A stretch of 58,921 nucleotides of DNA from Bacteroidales bacterium (GTDB lineage Bacteria > Bacteroidota > Bacteroidia > Bacteroidales > UBA932). Below, in pieces: positions 46,830 to 54,915 of the stretch. The stretch spans positions 1 through 58,921 of the forward strand of contig JAFRPH010000010.1 in NCBI GenBank assembly GCA_017429205.1, written 5' to 3'. The first letter of the stretch is position 1, and every line of letters begins with the position of its first letter. The position numbers were made by a program, and so were the translations under genes. The notes beneath the pieces were generated by a model. That model was not told the DNA's origin, ran no database searches, and saw only the letters and a list, made by a program, of their open reading frames with translations.

Positions 46830-47474
46830 TCAACCTTCTCGCAGGGCGGCGACCGCGGCGGCGGGATCCTCCGCCCGGAACACGGCGCTGCCGGCGACGA
46901 GGATGTCCACGCCGGCCTTCGCCAGGCGGCCGGCGTTCTTCGTCGTGACGCCACCGTCCACCTCGACGAGGGCGGAACTGCCGATGCGCTTCAATTCGGC
47001 CTTGACTGCTCGGATGCGGCCGTAGGTGTCCTCGATGAACTTCTGCCCGCCGAAGCCGGCGAAAACGCTCATCAGCAGCACATAATCGACCTTGCCGAGG
47101 TACGGGAAGATCTTCTCCACCGGGACGTCCGGGTTGATGACGACGCCCGCTTTCACGCCGAAGCTGTGGATGAGGTCGATGACCGCATCCGTCTCGTCCA
47201 GCGCCGCTTCGTAATGGAAACTGATCATCGAGGCGCCCGCCTTCGCGAAGCGTTCCACGTACTTTTCCGGATGGACGATCATCAGGTGTACGTCCATCGG
47301 CTTCCGGACGGTCCGCGCGACGGCTTCCACGACCGGGAATCCGAAGGAGATGTTCGGGACGAAGGTGCCGTCCATGATGTCCAGGTGGAGGATGTCCGCG
47401 TGGGCATTGACCGTCTCCACCTCTTTCTCGAGGTGAAGGAAATCGGCGGCCAGCAGGGAGGGAGCGACGAGCAT
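46830..47474 (-). CDS. rpe: Ribulose-phosphate 3-epimerase
   Basis: From ATG 47474 the protein is 214 residues, the normal length. It has VAPSLLAADFLHLEKEVE, LHLDIMDGTFVPNISFG, HLMIVHPEKYV, VLLMSVFAGFGGQKFI and VEVDGGVTTKNA, with the metal-binding and catalytic Asp residues. It interconverts ribulose 5-phosphate and xylulose 5-phosphate. The start at 47474 lies 1 bp after the pepD stop. An in-frame start at 47498 would overlap pepD. Confidence 0.95.
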   Translation of the reverse strand: MLVAPSLLAADFLHLEKEVETVNAHADILHLDIMDGTFVPNISFGFPVVEAVARTVRKPMDVHLMIVHPEKYVERFAKAGASMISFHYEAALDETDAVIDLIHSFGVKAGVVINPDVPVEKIFPYLGKVDYVLLMSVFAGFGGQKFIEDTYGRIRAVKAELKRIGSSALVEVDGGVTTKNAGRLAKAGVDILVAGSAVFRAEDPAAAVAALREG

Positions 47475-47475
47475 C

Positions 47476-48903
47476 TTACGAGAAATTGACGACGACATCC
47501 TTGAGGTGCTCCACGAACTTGTCCAGCGAGGCGAGCTCGAGCTTCTCGCCCGGGGCGTGGACGTTCCGGAGGGTGGGCCCGAAGGAGATCATGTCCAGGT
47601 CCGGGAACTTCTCCAGGAACAGGCCGCATTCGAGGCCGGCGTGGATGGCCTTGACCTCGGGCTCCTTGTCGAACAGGCGCTTGTAGGAGTCCACGGAGAC
47701 TTTCAGGATGTGGGAATCCAGGTTGGGCTTCCAGCCGGGATACTCGCCGTGGTGTTCCGCTTCGAAGGAGCCCAGGAAGAAGGCGGCTTCCACCCTTTCC
47801 GCGACCGCGTGCAGCTCGGAGACGACGGAGCTGCGCTGGCTCGTGACGACCTTGAGGACGTCGCCGTGGATGTGCGCCGCGGCCAGGTTCGAGGAGGTTT
47901 CGACCAGGCCGGGAATGTCCATCGACATCTTCTCCACCCCGTGCGGGATGCTCAGGAGCGTCATGATGATGCAGGCGGCGTCCCCTTCCTCAATCGGGCG
48001 GATGAGCGAGGCTTCCTCCGCGAAAACGACCTTGAGGTCCGGGTCGCTGGATTTGTACTCGGCCCGGATGAGGGTTTCGAACTCTGCGGCTTCGTCCTTC
48101 CAGTCATCGATGTCCCCCGCCGGGACGGCGATGATGGCCTCCGCCTCGCGGCAGATGGCGTTGGGCTTGTTCCCGCCCCCGATGGACAGGAGCTGGAAAT
48201 CGTACTGGAGTTCGGTGTACAGGAAGCGGATGAGGAGCCGCAGGGCGTTCGCCCGCTCTTTGTTGATGTCGTCGCCGCTATGGCCGCCGCGGCCGCCGGT
48301 GAGGCGGATCTTCACCGTCCGGTAGCCCTTGCGCAGGGCTTCGCGCTTGAACTCGAAGGTGGCGGTGGTGTCGATGCCGCCGGCGCAGCCCACGAATAGC
48401 TGGCCCTCGTCCTCGGAATCCAGGTTGATGAGGGTCTTTCCCTCGAAGAAGCCGGGCTCCAGGGCGAAGGCGCCGTCCATCCCGGTCTCCTCGGAGATCG
48501 TGAACAGGCACTCGAGCTTGCCGGTGGGCAGGTCGCTGCCGAGGAGGGCGAGGCAGGCGGCGATGCCGATGCCGTCGTCCGCGCCGAGGGTGGTGTTCTT
48601 CGCCACCATCCAGCCGTCCTCCACCTCATAGGGAATCGCCTGCGTGAGGAAGTCGAAATCGAAATGGGCGTTCTTCTCGCACACCATGTCCTGGTGCGCC
48701 TGGAGAACGAGGGTGGGCACGTTTTCCTTGCCGGGGGCGGCCTCCTTGACGATCACGACGTTGCCGGTCTTGTCGGTCCGGCACTCGAAGCCGTGTTTCG
48801 CGGCGAAATCCTGCAGGAAAGCGGTCATCGGACCTTCGTGTCCGGACTCGCGGGGAATCCGAGTGATGTCCTTGAAAATGTCCAGTACGGTATCAGCGGT
48901 CAT
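47476..48903 (-). CDS. pepD: Aminoacyl-histidine dipeptidase (PepD, M20)
   Basis: From ATG 48903 the protein is 475 residues. It has zinc-site blocks VLQAHQDMVCEKN and TLGADDGIGIAACLAL, then FTISEETGMDGAFAL with the catalytic Glu, INLDSEDEG, and GRGGHSGDDINKERANA. This is the cytosolic non-specific dipeptidase family, which cleaves Xaa-His and other dipeptides. It follows dnaA on the same strand but has its own -7-like element. Confidence 0.95.
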   Translation of the reverse strand: MTADTVLDIFKDITRIPRESGHEGPMTAFLQDFAAKHGFECRTDKTGNVVIVKEAAPGKENVPTLVLQAHQDMVCEKNAHFDFDFLTQAIPYEVEDGWMVAKNTTLGADDGIGIAACLALLGSDLPTGKLECLFTISEETGMDGAFALEPGFFEGKTLINLDSEDEGQLFVGCAGGIDTTATFEFKREALRKGYRTVKIRLTGGRGGHSGDDINKERANALRLLIRFLYTELQYDFQLLSIGGGNKPNAICREAEAIIAVPAGDIDDWKDEAAEFETLIRAEYKSSDPDLKVVFAEEASLIRPIEEGDAACIIMTLLSIPHGVEKMSMDIPGLVETSSNLAAAHIHGDVLKVVTSQRSSVVSELHAVAERVEAAFFLGSFEAEHHGEYPGWKPNLDSHILKVSVDSYKRLFDKEPEVKAIHAGLECGLFLEKFPDLDMISFGPTLRNVHAPGEKLELASLDKFVEHLKDVVVNFS

Positions 48904-48925
48904 ATCCTTGCGTGTTTTGATTGCG

Positions 48926-48933
48926 TAAAGATA
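48926..48933 (-). promoter_or_regulatory. Possible -7 element for pepD
   Basis: The minus-strand sequence TATCTTTA differs from the consensus TAnnTTTG at the last base. It lies just beyond the dnaA terminator and 22 bases before ATG 48903. Confidence 0.45.
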
Positions 48934-48935
48934 CA

Positions 48936-48963
48936 CAAAAAAAACGGAACTGAGTCCCGTTTT
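48936..48963 (-). terminator. Intrinsic terminator of dnaA
   Basis: AAAACGGAAC (48941-48950) and GTCCCGTTTT (48954-48963) form a 10-bp stem with one G-U pair in the minus-strand RNA and a 3-base loop. A run of T follows on the minus strand (A run at 48936-48944). It lies 22 bases downstream of the dnaA stop. Confidence 0.8.
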
Positions 48964-48984
48964 CGTCGCTTATGACAGGAATTC

Positions 48985-50412
48985 TTACCGGTCCACCGGA
49001 ACGGCGACCATGTTCTCGATGTCCGTGACGTACTGACGGAAGGTCTTGTCCGTGGACATCAGGTCCTGGACGGTGGTGCAGGCGTGCAGCACGGTCGCGT
49101 GGTCCTTGCCGCCGAGCTCGGCCCCGATGGTCGAGAGCGAGCAGTTCGGGATGAGGTTCCGGCACTCGAACATCGCGATCTGGCGGGCCTGGACGATCTG
49201 GCGCTTGCGGGACTTGGAGAGCAGGATGTCGCGGGTGATGTTGAAGTACTCGCACACGGTGTCCACGATCAGGTCGATGGAGATGTCCGTCTGCTCCTCG
49301 CCGACGATCTTGCCGGTGATGCTCTCCGCCAGGGAGACGGTGATTTCCTTGTGTCCCAGGGTGGCGTTCGCGATCAGGGAGATGAGCGTGCCCTCGAGCT
49401 CGCGGAAGTTGGACTTGATCCGGGAGGCCAGGAACGCGAGGACTTCCTCGTCGATGGCGACGCCCTCGCGGAAAGCGCGGGCCTTGAGCATCGACAGGCG
49501 GGTTTCGTAATCCGGCTTGAAGAGTTCCACGGAGAGGCCCCACTTGAAGCGGGACAGGAGGCGCTCCTCGAAGTTCTGCAGGTCCACGGGGGCGCGGTCG
49601 GAGGTGAAGATCAGCTGCTTGCCGCTCTGGTGCAGGTGGTTGAACACGTTGAAGAATGCGTTCTGCGAGCCCTGGCCCAGGAGGTCCTGGATGTCGTCCA
49701 CCAGCAGGACGTCGATCTTCATATAGAAGGCCATGAAGTCCACGAGGCGGTTGCCCTTGATGGCGTCCATGTACTGGGTCTTGAACTCGTTTCCGGTCAC
49801 GTAGAGGACTACGAGCTCCGGGAACTTCTCCTTGATGGCGATGCCAGTGGCCTGCACGAGGTGCGTCTTGCCGAGACCCGGCCCGCCGAAGATGAACAGC
49901 GGGTTGAACGGCGTCCGGCCCGGGGCGTTGGAGATGTTGCCGCCGGCGTTGATGCCGAGCTTGTTGCACTCCCCTTCCACGAGGTTCGCGAAGCAGTAGA
50001 CCGGGTTCAGCCGCGGGTCGATCTTCAGGCGCTGGACGCCGGGGAAGACGAACGGGCTGGGGCTGCCGGACGGCTGCGCGGTGTTGATGGCGACCGTCTT
50101 GTTGGTCGGCGCCAGGCCGTGGGAGGCCGGATAGACCATCGGTTTCTCCACCTGGACGGGACGCACCATATAATGGAGCTGCGCACCCGCGCCGATGGCG
50201 CGCTTGAGCGTCATCTTGAGGAGGTCCAGGTAGGCGCCCTCGATGTAGTCGCGGAAGAAGTCCGTGGGGACTTCCACGGTCAGGGTGGAGTCCACGAGCG
50301 ACACCGGACGGATAGGCTTGAACCACGTGTCAAACTTCTGCGGATCAATGTTGTTGGCAATGATCTGCAGACAGTTATTCCACACGGCAATATGTCTGTC
50401 TTGTCCGGTCAC
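48985..50412 (-). CDS. dnaA: Chromosomal replication initiator DnaA
   Basis: The 475-residue protein has all DnaA domains. Domain I is at the N terminus (NIDPQKFDTWFKPIRPVSL), and domain III has Walker A GGPGLGKTHLVQATG and Walker B VLLVDDIQDLLG. The C-terminal domain IV carries GGKDHATVLHACTTVQDLM, which contacts DnaA boxes. It starts replication at oriC. A promoter with both elements lies upstream, and a terminator follows. Confidence 0.97.
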   Translation of the reverse strand: MTGQDRHIAVWNNCLQIIANNIDPQKFDTWFKPIRPVSLVDSTLTVEVPTDFFRDYIEGAYLDLLKMTLKRAIGAGAQLHYMVRPVQVEKPMVYPASHGLAPTNKTVAINTAQPSGSPSPFVFPGVQRLKIDPRLNPVYCFANLVEGECNKLGINAGGNISNAPGRTPFNPLFIFGGPGLGKTHLVQATGIAIKEKFPELVVLYVTGNEFKTQYMDAIKGNRLVDFMAFYMKIDVLLVDDIQDLLGQGSQNAFFNVFNHLHQSGKQLIFTSDRAPVDLQNFEERLLSRFKWGLSVELFKPDYETRLSMLKARAFREGVAIDEEVLAFLASRIKSNFRELEGTLISLIANATLGHKEITVSLAESITGKIVGEEQTDISIDLIVDTVCEYFNITRDILLSKSRKRQIVQARQIAMFECRNLIPNCSLSTIGAELGGKDHATVLHACTTVQDLMSTDKTFRQYVTDIENMVAVPVDR

Positions 50413-50680
50413 GAGGGATTATTCGATTGATTTTGTAATGCAAAGATGGAGGAAAAATTCTTGATAACAAATTAAAAAACCTATTGCTTTTTCAGAATTT
50501 TTTGTTTTTATTAAAGTTGGGCAACCCTCCATCGGCCCGTTAAATAATACGCTGTATATCAAGTGTTTATTTTTCTAAAACTTTTACAGAATGCGTCCAA
50601 CAGGGTTTATTGTTTAGAAGAATTCCAAATTGGCGAATTGTGGAAAAAGTCCTTTTGCAAGCCCTTGCAGTGCTAGAAAA
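50413..50680. other. AT-rich dnaA upstream region, possible origin
   Basis: This 268-bp gap is strongly AT-rich compared with its neighbours. It contains the dnaA promoter, AT stretches (for example near 50461-50515 and 50565-50585) and one DnaA-box-like site, TTTTCCACA on the minus strand near 50638-50646. A full oriC would need several boxes, which I do not see, so origin function is only a suggestion. Confidence 0.35.
50441..50471 (-). promoter_or_regulatory. Promoter of dnaA
   Basis: On the minus strand the -33 TTTG (50468-50471) and a -7 element CATCTTTG (50441-50448, one mismatch from TAnnTTTG) are separated by 19 bases. The -7 element is 28 bases upstream of the dnaA ATG. Confidence 0.6.
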
Positions 50681-51853
50681 TCAACGAATGCGCGTGACCG
50701 TTTCCCCGTCCTTGGAGACCAGGAAACAGCCCGGGAATTTTTTGTCCAGCTCCTTCTTTTTCTTCCGGACGGCGGCGAGGTCGTCGCCGGCGACCAGGAT
50801 GTACTTGTAAAGCTTCCCGGACTTGACCTCGAGGGGCGCATACCCCTTGAAAAAGGCGTCCGTCGATTTCATCTTCTTGGTGGTGGCGAGAACCTGGACG
50901 CCGTACACGATGCCGGAAGGTTCGGAGACCTTCTCGGGCTCCGGTTTCGCCGCAGGTTGGGCGGTCTCGGGCTTGGGCTCGGCCGCGGGAGCGGCTTCCG
51001 GCTTGGCGGCGGGCTCCGCAGCCGCCGAGGCGTTCATCGAGTTGTCATAGCGCTTCTTGAAAGCCTTCACGGCCTTCAGGAGGTTCTCCGCGATCTTGTC
51101 GCGGTCCGCTTCGGAGCGCAGGGCCTTGAGGTCGTTCGCGTTGGTGATGAAGCCCACTTCCACGAGGACCGCGGGCATCGTCGTCCGCCACAGCACCCAG
51201 AACGGGTCCTGGGAGACGCCCCGGTTGTGGGAGATGGGCCCGCCCTTCATCGCGTTGGCGACCTCCTCGGCGAAGACGAGGCTGTGTTCCAGGTGCGCGT
51301 TCTGCATCAGACTGAAGAGGATATAGGACTGGGGATCCGAGGGGTCGAAGCCCTGGTAGCGGGTCTTGTAGTCGTCCTCGAGGAGAATCACCGAGTTCTC
51401 GCGCTTGATCAGGTCCAGGTTCTTGCTGAAGAGGTCGTTCCCCTCCCGGCTGGACTGGCCCAGGCAGTGGATGGAGTAGCCGTTGGCCGAGGTCCCCTTC
51501 GCCTGCGCGTTGACGTGGATGGAGATGAACAGGTCCGCGCCCAGGTCGTTGGCGATGTCCGCGCGGCCGCTCAGGGTGACGAACTTGTCGTCGGACCGCG
51601 TGAGGACGGTCTTCACCCCGGGGAGGGACTCCCCTATCTTCCGGGACAGGCGCTGGGCGATGTCCAGTGCGATGGTCTTTTCCTGGGTTTTCTTGTCCGC
51701 GCTGATACAGCCCGGGTCGTGGCCGCCGTGTCCGGGGTCGATGACGATGGTGGAAAGTTTCAGCCGGTCCTGCCCGGCCGCCCGCTCAGGCACAATGCTT
51801 GCTGCAAGGAGGACGGCCAAAACGGCCAGGAAGGGGCGTATGCTGCGTTTCAT
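50681..51853 (-). CDS. N-acetylmuramoyl-L-alanine amidase
   Basis: From ATG 51853 the protein is 390 residues with a signal peptide (about 1-26). The Amidase_3 domain has IVIDPGHGGHDPG (zinc His42), a Glu ligand, DLFISIHVNAQ and MPAVLVEVGFITN with the catalytic Glu. A long Ala/Pro/Glu/Lys-rich linker (about 275-310) leads to a C-terminal domain resembling a SPOR-like fold (GIVYGVQVLATTKKMKSTDA). It cleaves the amide bond between MurNAc and the stem peptide during cell separation. The region upstream is a divergent promoter shared with lptD. Confidence 0.9.
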   Translation of the reverse strand: MKRSIRPFLAVLAVLLAASIVPERAAGQDRLKLSTIVIDPGHGGHDPGCISADKKTQEKTIALDIAQRLSRKIGESLPGVKTVLTRSDDKFVTLSGRADIANDLGADLFISIHVNAQAKGTSANGYSIHCLGQSSREGNDLFSKNLDLIKRENSVILLEDDYKTRYQGFDPSDPQSYILFSLMQNAHLEHSLVFAEEVANAMKGGPISHNRGVSQDPFWVLWRTTMPAVLVEVGFITNANDLKALRSEADRDKIAENLLKAVKAFKKRYDNSMNASAAAEPAAKPEAAPAAEPKPETAQPAAKPEPEKVSEPSGIVYGVQVLATTKKMKSTDAFFKGYAPLEVKSGKLYKYILVAGDDLAAVRKKKKELDKKFPGCFLVSKDGETVTRIR

Positions 51854-51887
51854 GGACGTGTCGTTTTGAATTGACTGAAAATTGTCG

Positions 51888-51895
51888 TAATTTTG
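51888..51895 (+). promoter_or_regulatory. -7 promoter element for the lptD-like gene
   Basis: TAATTTTG matches TAnnTTTG. It overlaps the earliest possible TTG start at 51893, which argues for the later start at 51917. Confidence 0.6.
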
Positions 51896-51902
51896 TCGGT
51901 TA

Positions 51903-51910
51903 CAAATATA
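51903..51910 (-). promoter_or_regulatory. -7 promoter element for the amidase gene
   Basis: The minus-strand sequence TATATTTG matches TAnnTTTG, 49 bases upstream of the amidase ATG. Confidence 0.55.
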
Positions 51911-51916
51911 ATAAAT

Positions 51917-54823
51917 TTGGACAGAATCTGGAAATATATCGTGGCCATCCTGCTGGTCGCCGTCCTGGGACAGGGGGTCTCCTCCGCCCAGCTCTTCCGG
52001 CGTAACAGGAACCGTGTCCAGCAGCCCGTGGACACCGCCGTGGCCGCCCTCCCCGATTCTGTCATCGCCCGACGCGACTCCATCCACCGGGCGGATTCCA
52101 TCTCCCGCCGCGACTCCCTGGACCTGCTCGAGAAGAGCTCCCTGGAACGTCCCGCCTTCTCCACCGCCAAGGACTCCATCATCACGGAGTTCACGGGCGG
52201 CGAACGGAAAGTCTTCTACTACGGAGGCGCCACCGTCACCTACCAGGACATGAAACTGACCGCGGACTACATCGAGTACGACATGAAGACGAACACCGTC
52301 TTCGCCCGCGGCCGGTACGACGAGGCCTCCGGAGAATGGGTGGGCCAGCCCGAGATGACCCAGGGCAAGGCCACCTACAAGATGGAGGAGCTCCGGTACA
52401 ACTTCGACTCGAAGAAATCCTTCATCACGAACATGATCACCCAGGAGTCCGAAGGCCTCCTGCAGGGCAAGAAGATCAAGATGATGCCCGACCAGTCGGT
52501 GAACATGCAGCAGGGCATGTACACGGTCTGCGACCTGGAGCATCCCCACTATTATATGAAACTGTCGATGGCGAAGGTCGTCACGAAACCCTCCCAGAAG
52601 ACGGTCTTCGGCCCGGCGTTCCCGGTGATCGCCGACGTCCCGATCCCCATCGGCCTCCCCTTCGGCTTCGTCCCGTCCAAGCCCACCCGGGCCACGGGCC
52701 TGCTGATGCCCACCTTCGGCGAGGAGGTCGCCCGCGGCTTCTTCGTCAAGGACGCCGGCATGTACTTCGTCATCGGCGACTACTTCGACCTCTCCCTGAC
52801 CGGCAGCTACTTCACCCTCGGTTCCTACGCCGTGGACATCAACTCCCGGTACAAGGTCAACTACAAGTTCAACGGCAGCTTCTCCCTGACCTACTCCAAC
52901 GACCAGACCGGCGAGAAGGGCATGGCGGATTTCCGCCAGTCCAAGAACTTCGGCCTCAAATGGTCGCACACGCAGGACGCCAAGGCCCATCCCGGAACGA
53001 CCTTCAGCGCATCCGTGAACTTCTCCAGCCCGTCCAACAGCAAGTACAACTCGCGCTCCGTGGACGAGGCCCTGCAGAACCAGGTCTCCTCCTCCGTCTC
53101 CTACTCCCGCAACTGGAATGGCAAGGTGAGCCTGTCGGTGAACGCCCTGCACAACCAGAACTCCCGCGACTCCAGCTACTCCTTCACCCTGCCGAACGTC
53201 ACCCTCTCCGTGACGCGTTTCTATCCCTTCAAGCAGAAGAACCGCGTGGGCAAGGAGAAGTTCTACGAGAAGATTTCCTTCGGCTACTCGACCTCCTTCC
53301 AGAACCGCCTCAATTTCAAGATGCGGGACATGCAGGACTTCGTGTACAACGGCGACGGCTCCTACAAGACGGACCCGGTCACCGGCGTGCGGATCAAGGA
53401 GTTCGGCGACTCGCTCGGCGTGAAGGCCTTGGACCGCCTCACGAACGGCATGGGCCACAACTTCCAGATCGGCCTGCCGAACTTCACCCTGCTGAAATAC
53501 CTCAATTTCACGCCCAGCGTGACCTACGGCATGAACTGGATGTTCAACGCCGGCCGGCAGTACCTGGAGGACGAATTCGACGCGGACGGCAATCCCGTGA
53601 TGGTCGCGGACAAGGACGGCAACATGGTGCGCGCGCAGCGGGTCGTCAACGACCCCGGGCGCGCCTTCAACACCTTCGGCGTCACCCAGACCTATTCCGG
53701 GGCGATGTCGATGAGCACCCGCATCTACGGCATGTTCAACTTCGGGAAACACCGGGCGATCCAGGCGATCCGCCACGTGATCACGCCTTCCGTGTCGATG
53801 TCGTTCAGCCCCGAAAAGGGCAAGGCCTTCAACGGCTGGCGCACGCTGGACGCGTACTACGACAAGCGGGGAAGCTACCACCCGGAGGCGTTCTACAACA
53901 TCTACGCGGTCACCGGCCACCACAATTCCGTCTCCGCCCCCGGACGCGGAAAGACCGGGAGCATGAACGTGTCCATCGGCAACAACCTCGAGGCGAAAGT
54001 CCGCGACTTGCGGGATACGACCGGCACCGGCTCCAAGAAGGTCAAGATCCTGGACCAGCTGACCCTCAGCGGCAGCTACAACTTCCTGGCGGACTCCCTG
54101 AAGATGTCCAACATCGGCGTGAGCGCGTCCACGAACCTGTTCAACAAGCTGAACCTCAGCGGCAACCTGAACTTCGACCCGTACGCCGTGAACGAGCGCG
54201 GCCAGCGGATCAACAAGTACAACCTGGCCGTCAAGGGCGTTCCCCTGCGCCTGACGAACGCGAGCCTGTCCGCGTCCATCTCCTTCAACGGCAAGGGTTC
54301 CATCGACGGCAACGACGGCCGGCGCTCGGGCTCGGGCTCCGATTCCGGCGGAAGCGGCTCTTCGGGCGGCGGTGGCGCGAACTCCTACCAGCGGATCTAT
54401 TACCACCCCATCACGGGCGAATACATCCCCGGCGGTTACGTGTATTACATGAATCCGAACTCGCCCTGGTCGATCAATCTCAGCTACAGCTTCAGCTACG
54501 CGAAGACGTACCAGTATTCGAACAACCAGCTCCTCGAGAACAAGCGTTTCACCCAGACGATCAATGCGTCCGGCAACCTCAAGCTGACCCCGCGGATGAG
54601 CATCAACGCGTCCTCCGGCTTCGACATCATGGCGATGAAGATCACCACCACGCAGATCAGCGCCACCTACGACCTGCACTGCTTCAACATCGCCGTCTCC
54701 TGGGTCCCGACCGGCCAGTGGCAGTCCTACAGCTTCCGCATCGCGGCCAACGCCTCCGCCCTGGCGGACCTCCTCCGTTTCAAGAAGAGCTCCAGCTACA
54801 TGGACAATCTGCTGGGGCGGTAA
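51917..54823 (+). CDS. LptD-like outer membrane LPS assembly protein
   Basis: From TTG 51917 the protein is 968 residues with a signal peptide (about 1-23, ending GVSSAQ). A periplasmic OstA-like region (FYYGGATVTYQDMKLTADYI near residue 95, then VFARGRYDEA, HYYMKLSMAKV) leads into a long barrel region. The barrel has many alternating Ser/Asn/Tyr strands (LSGSYNFLADSL, LSLQ-type, INLSYSFSYAKTY). A Gly/Ser-rich loop is at about 800-820. It is a Bacteroidota LptD relative that would place LPS in the outer membrane. No ATG lies in a sensible position, so the TTG start is a judgement. Confidence 0.85.
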   Translation: MDRIWKYIVAILLVAVLGQGVSSAQLFRRNRNRVQQPVDTAVAALPDSVIARRDSIHRADSISRRDSLDLLEKSSLERPAFSTAKDSIITEFTGGERKVFYYGGATVTYQDMKLTADYIEYDMKTNTVFARGRYDEASGEWVGQPEMTQGKATYKMEELRYNFDSKKSFITNMITQESEGLLQGKKIKMMPDQSVNMQQGMYTVCDLEHPHYYMKLSMAKVVTKPSQKTVFGPAFPVIADVPIPIGLPFGFVPSKPTRATGLLMPTFGEEVARGFFVKDAGMYFVIGDYFDLSLTGSYFTLGSYAVDINSRYKVNYKFNGSFSLTYSNDQTGEKGMADFRQSKNFGLKWSHTQDAKAHPGTTFSASVNFSSPSNSKYNSRSVDEALQNQVSSSVSYSRNWNGKVSLSVNALHNQNSRDSSYSFTLPNVTLSVTRFYPFKQKNRVGKEKFYEKISFGYSTSFQNRLNFKMRDMQDFVYNGDGSYKTDPVTGVRIKEFGDSLGVKALDRLTNGMGHNFQIGLPNFTLLKYLNFTPSVTYGMNWMFNAGRQYLEDEFDADGNPVMVADKDGNMVRAQRVVNDPGRAFNTFGVTQTYSGAMSMSTRIYGMFNFGKHRAIQAIRHVITPSVSMSFSPEKGKAFNGWRTLDAYYDKRGSYHPEAFYNIYAVTGHHNSVSAPGRGKTGSMNVSIGNNLEAKVRDLRDTTGTGSKKVKILDQLTLSGSYNFLADSLKMSNIGVSASTNLFNKLNLSGNLNFDPYAVNERGQRINKYNLAVKGVPLRLTNASLSASISFNGKGSIDGNDGRRSGSGSDSGGSGSSGGGGANSYQRIYYHPITGEYIPGGYVYYMNPNSPWSINLSYSFSYAKTYQYSNNQLLENKRFTQTINASGNLKLTPRMSINASSGFDIMAMKITTTQISATYDLHCFNIAVSWVPTGQWQSYSFRIAANASALADLLRFKKSSSYMDNLLGR

Positions 54824-54832
54824 GCGCCGGTA

Positions 54833-54863
54833 TTTGGATTGTTTGTTTTTTTTCGTACCTTTG
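54833..54863 (+). promoter_or_regulatory. Promoter of rho-mnmE
   Basis: TTTG at 54833-54836 and TACCTTTG at 54856-54863 are spaced by 19 bases, a full match to the Bacteroidota promoter pattern. A leader of about 45 bases precedes the rho ATG. Confidence 0.75.
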
Positions 54864-54915
54864 CATTGCCTTTCCGGTCGGAGAGGCTTGCATGTGAATC
54901 TACATTTATTTTTCT

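Noticed and set aside
50681..54679. A minus-strand frame of about 1330 codons from the amidase into the lptD region
   Set aside because: The upstream two thirds are antisense to lptD and have no domain. The amidase signal peptide starts at 51853.
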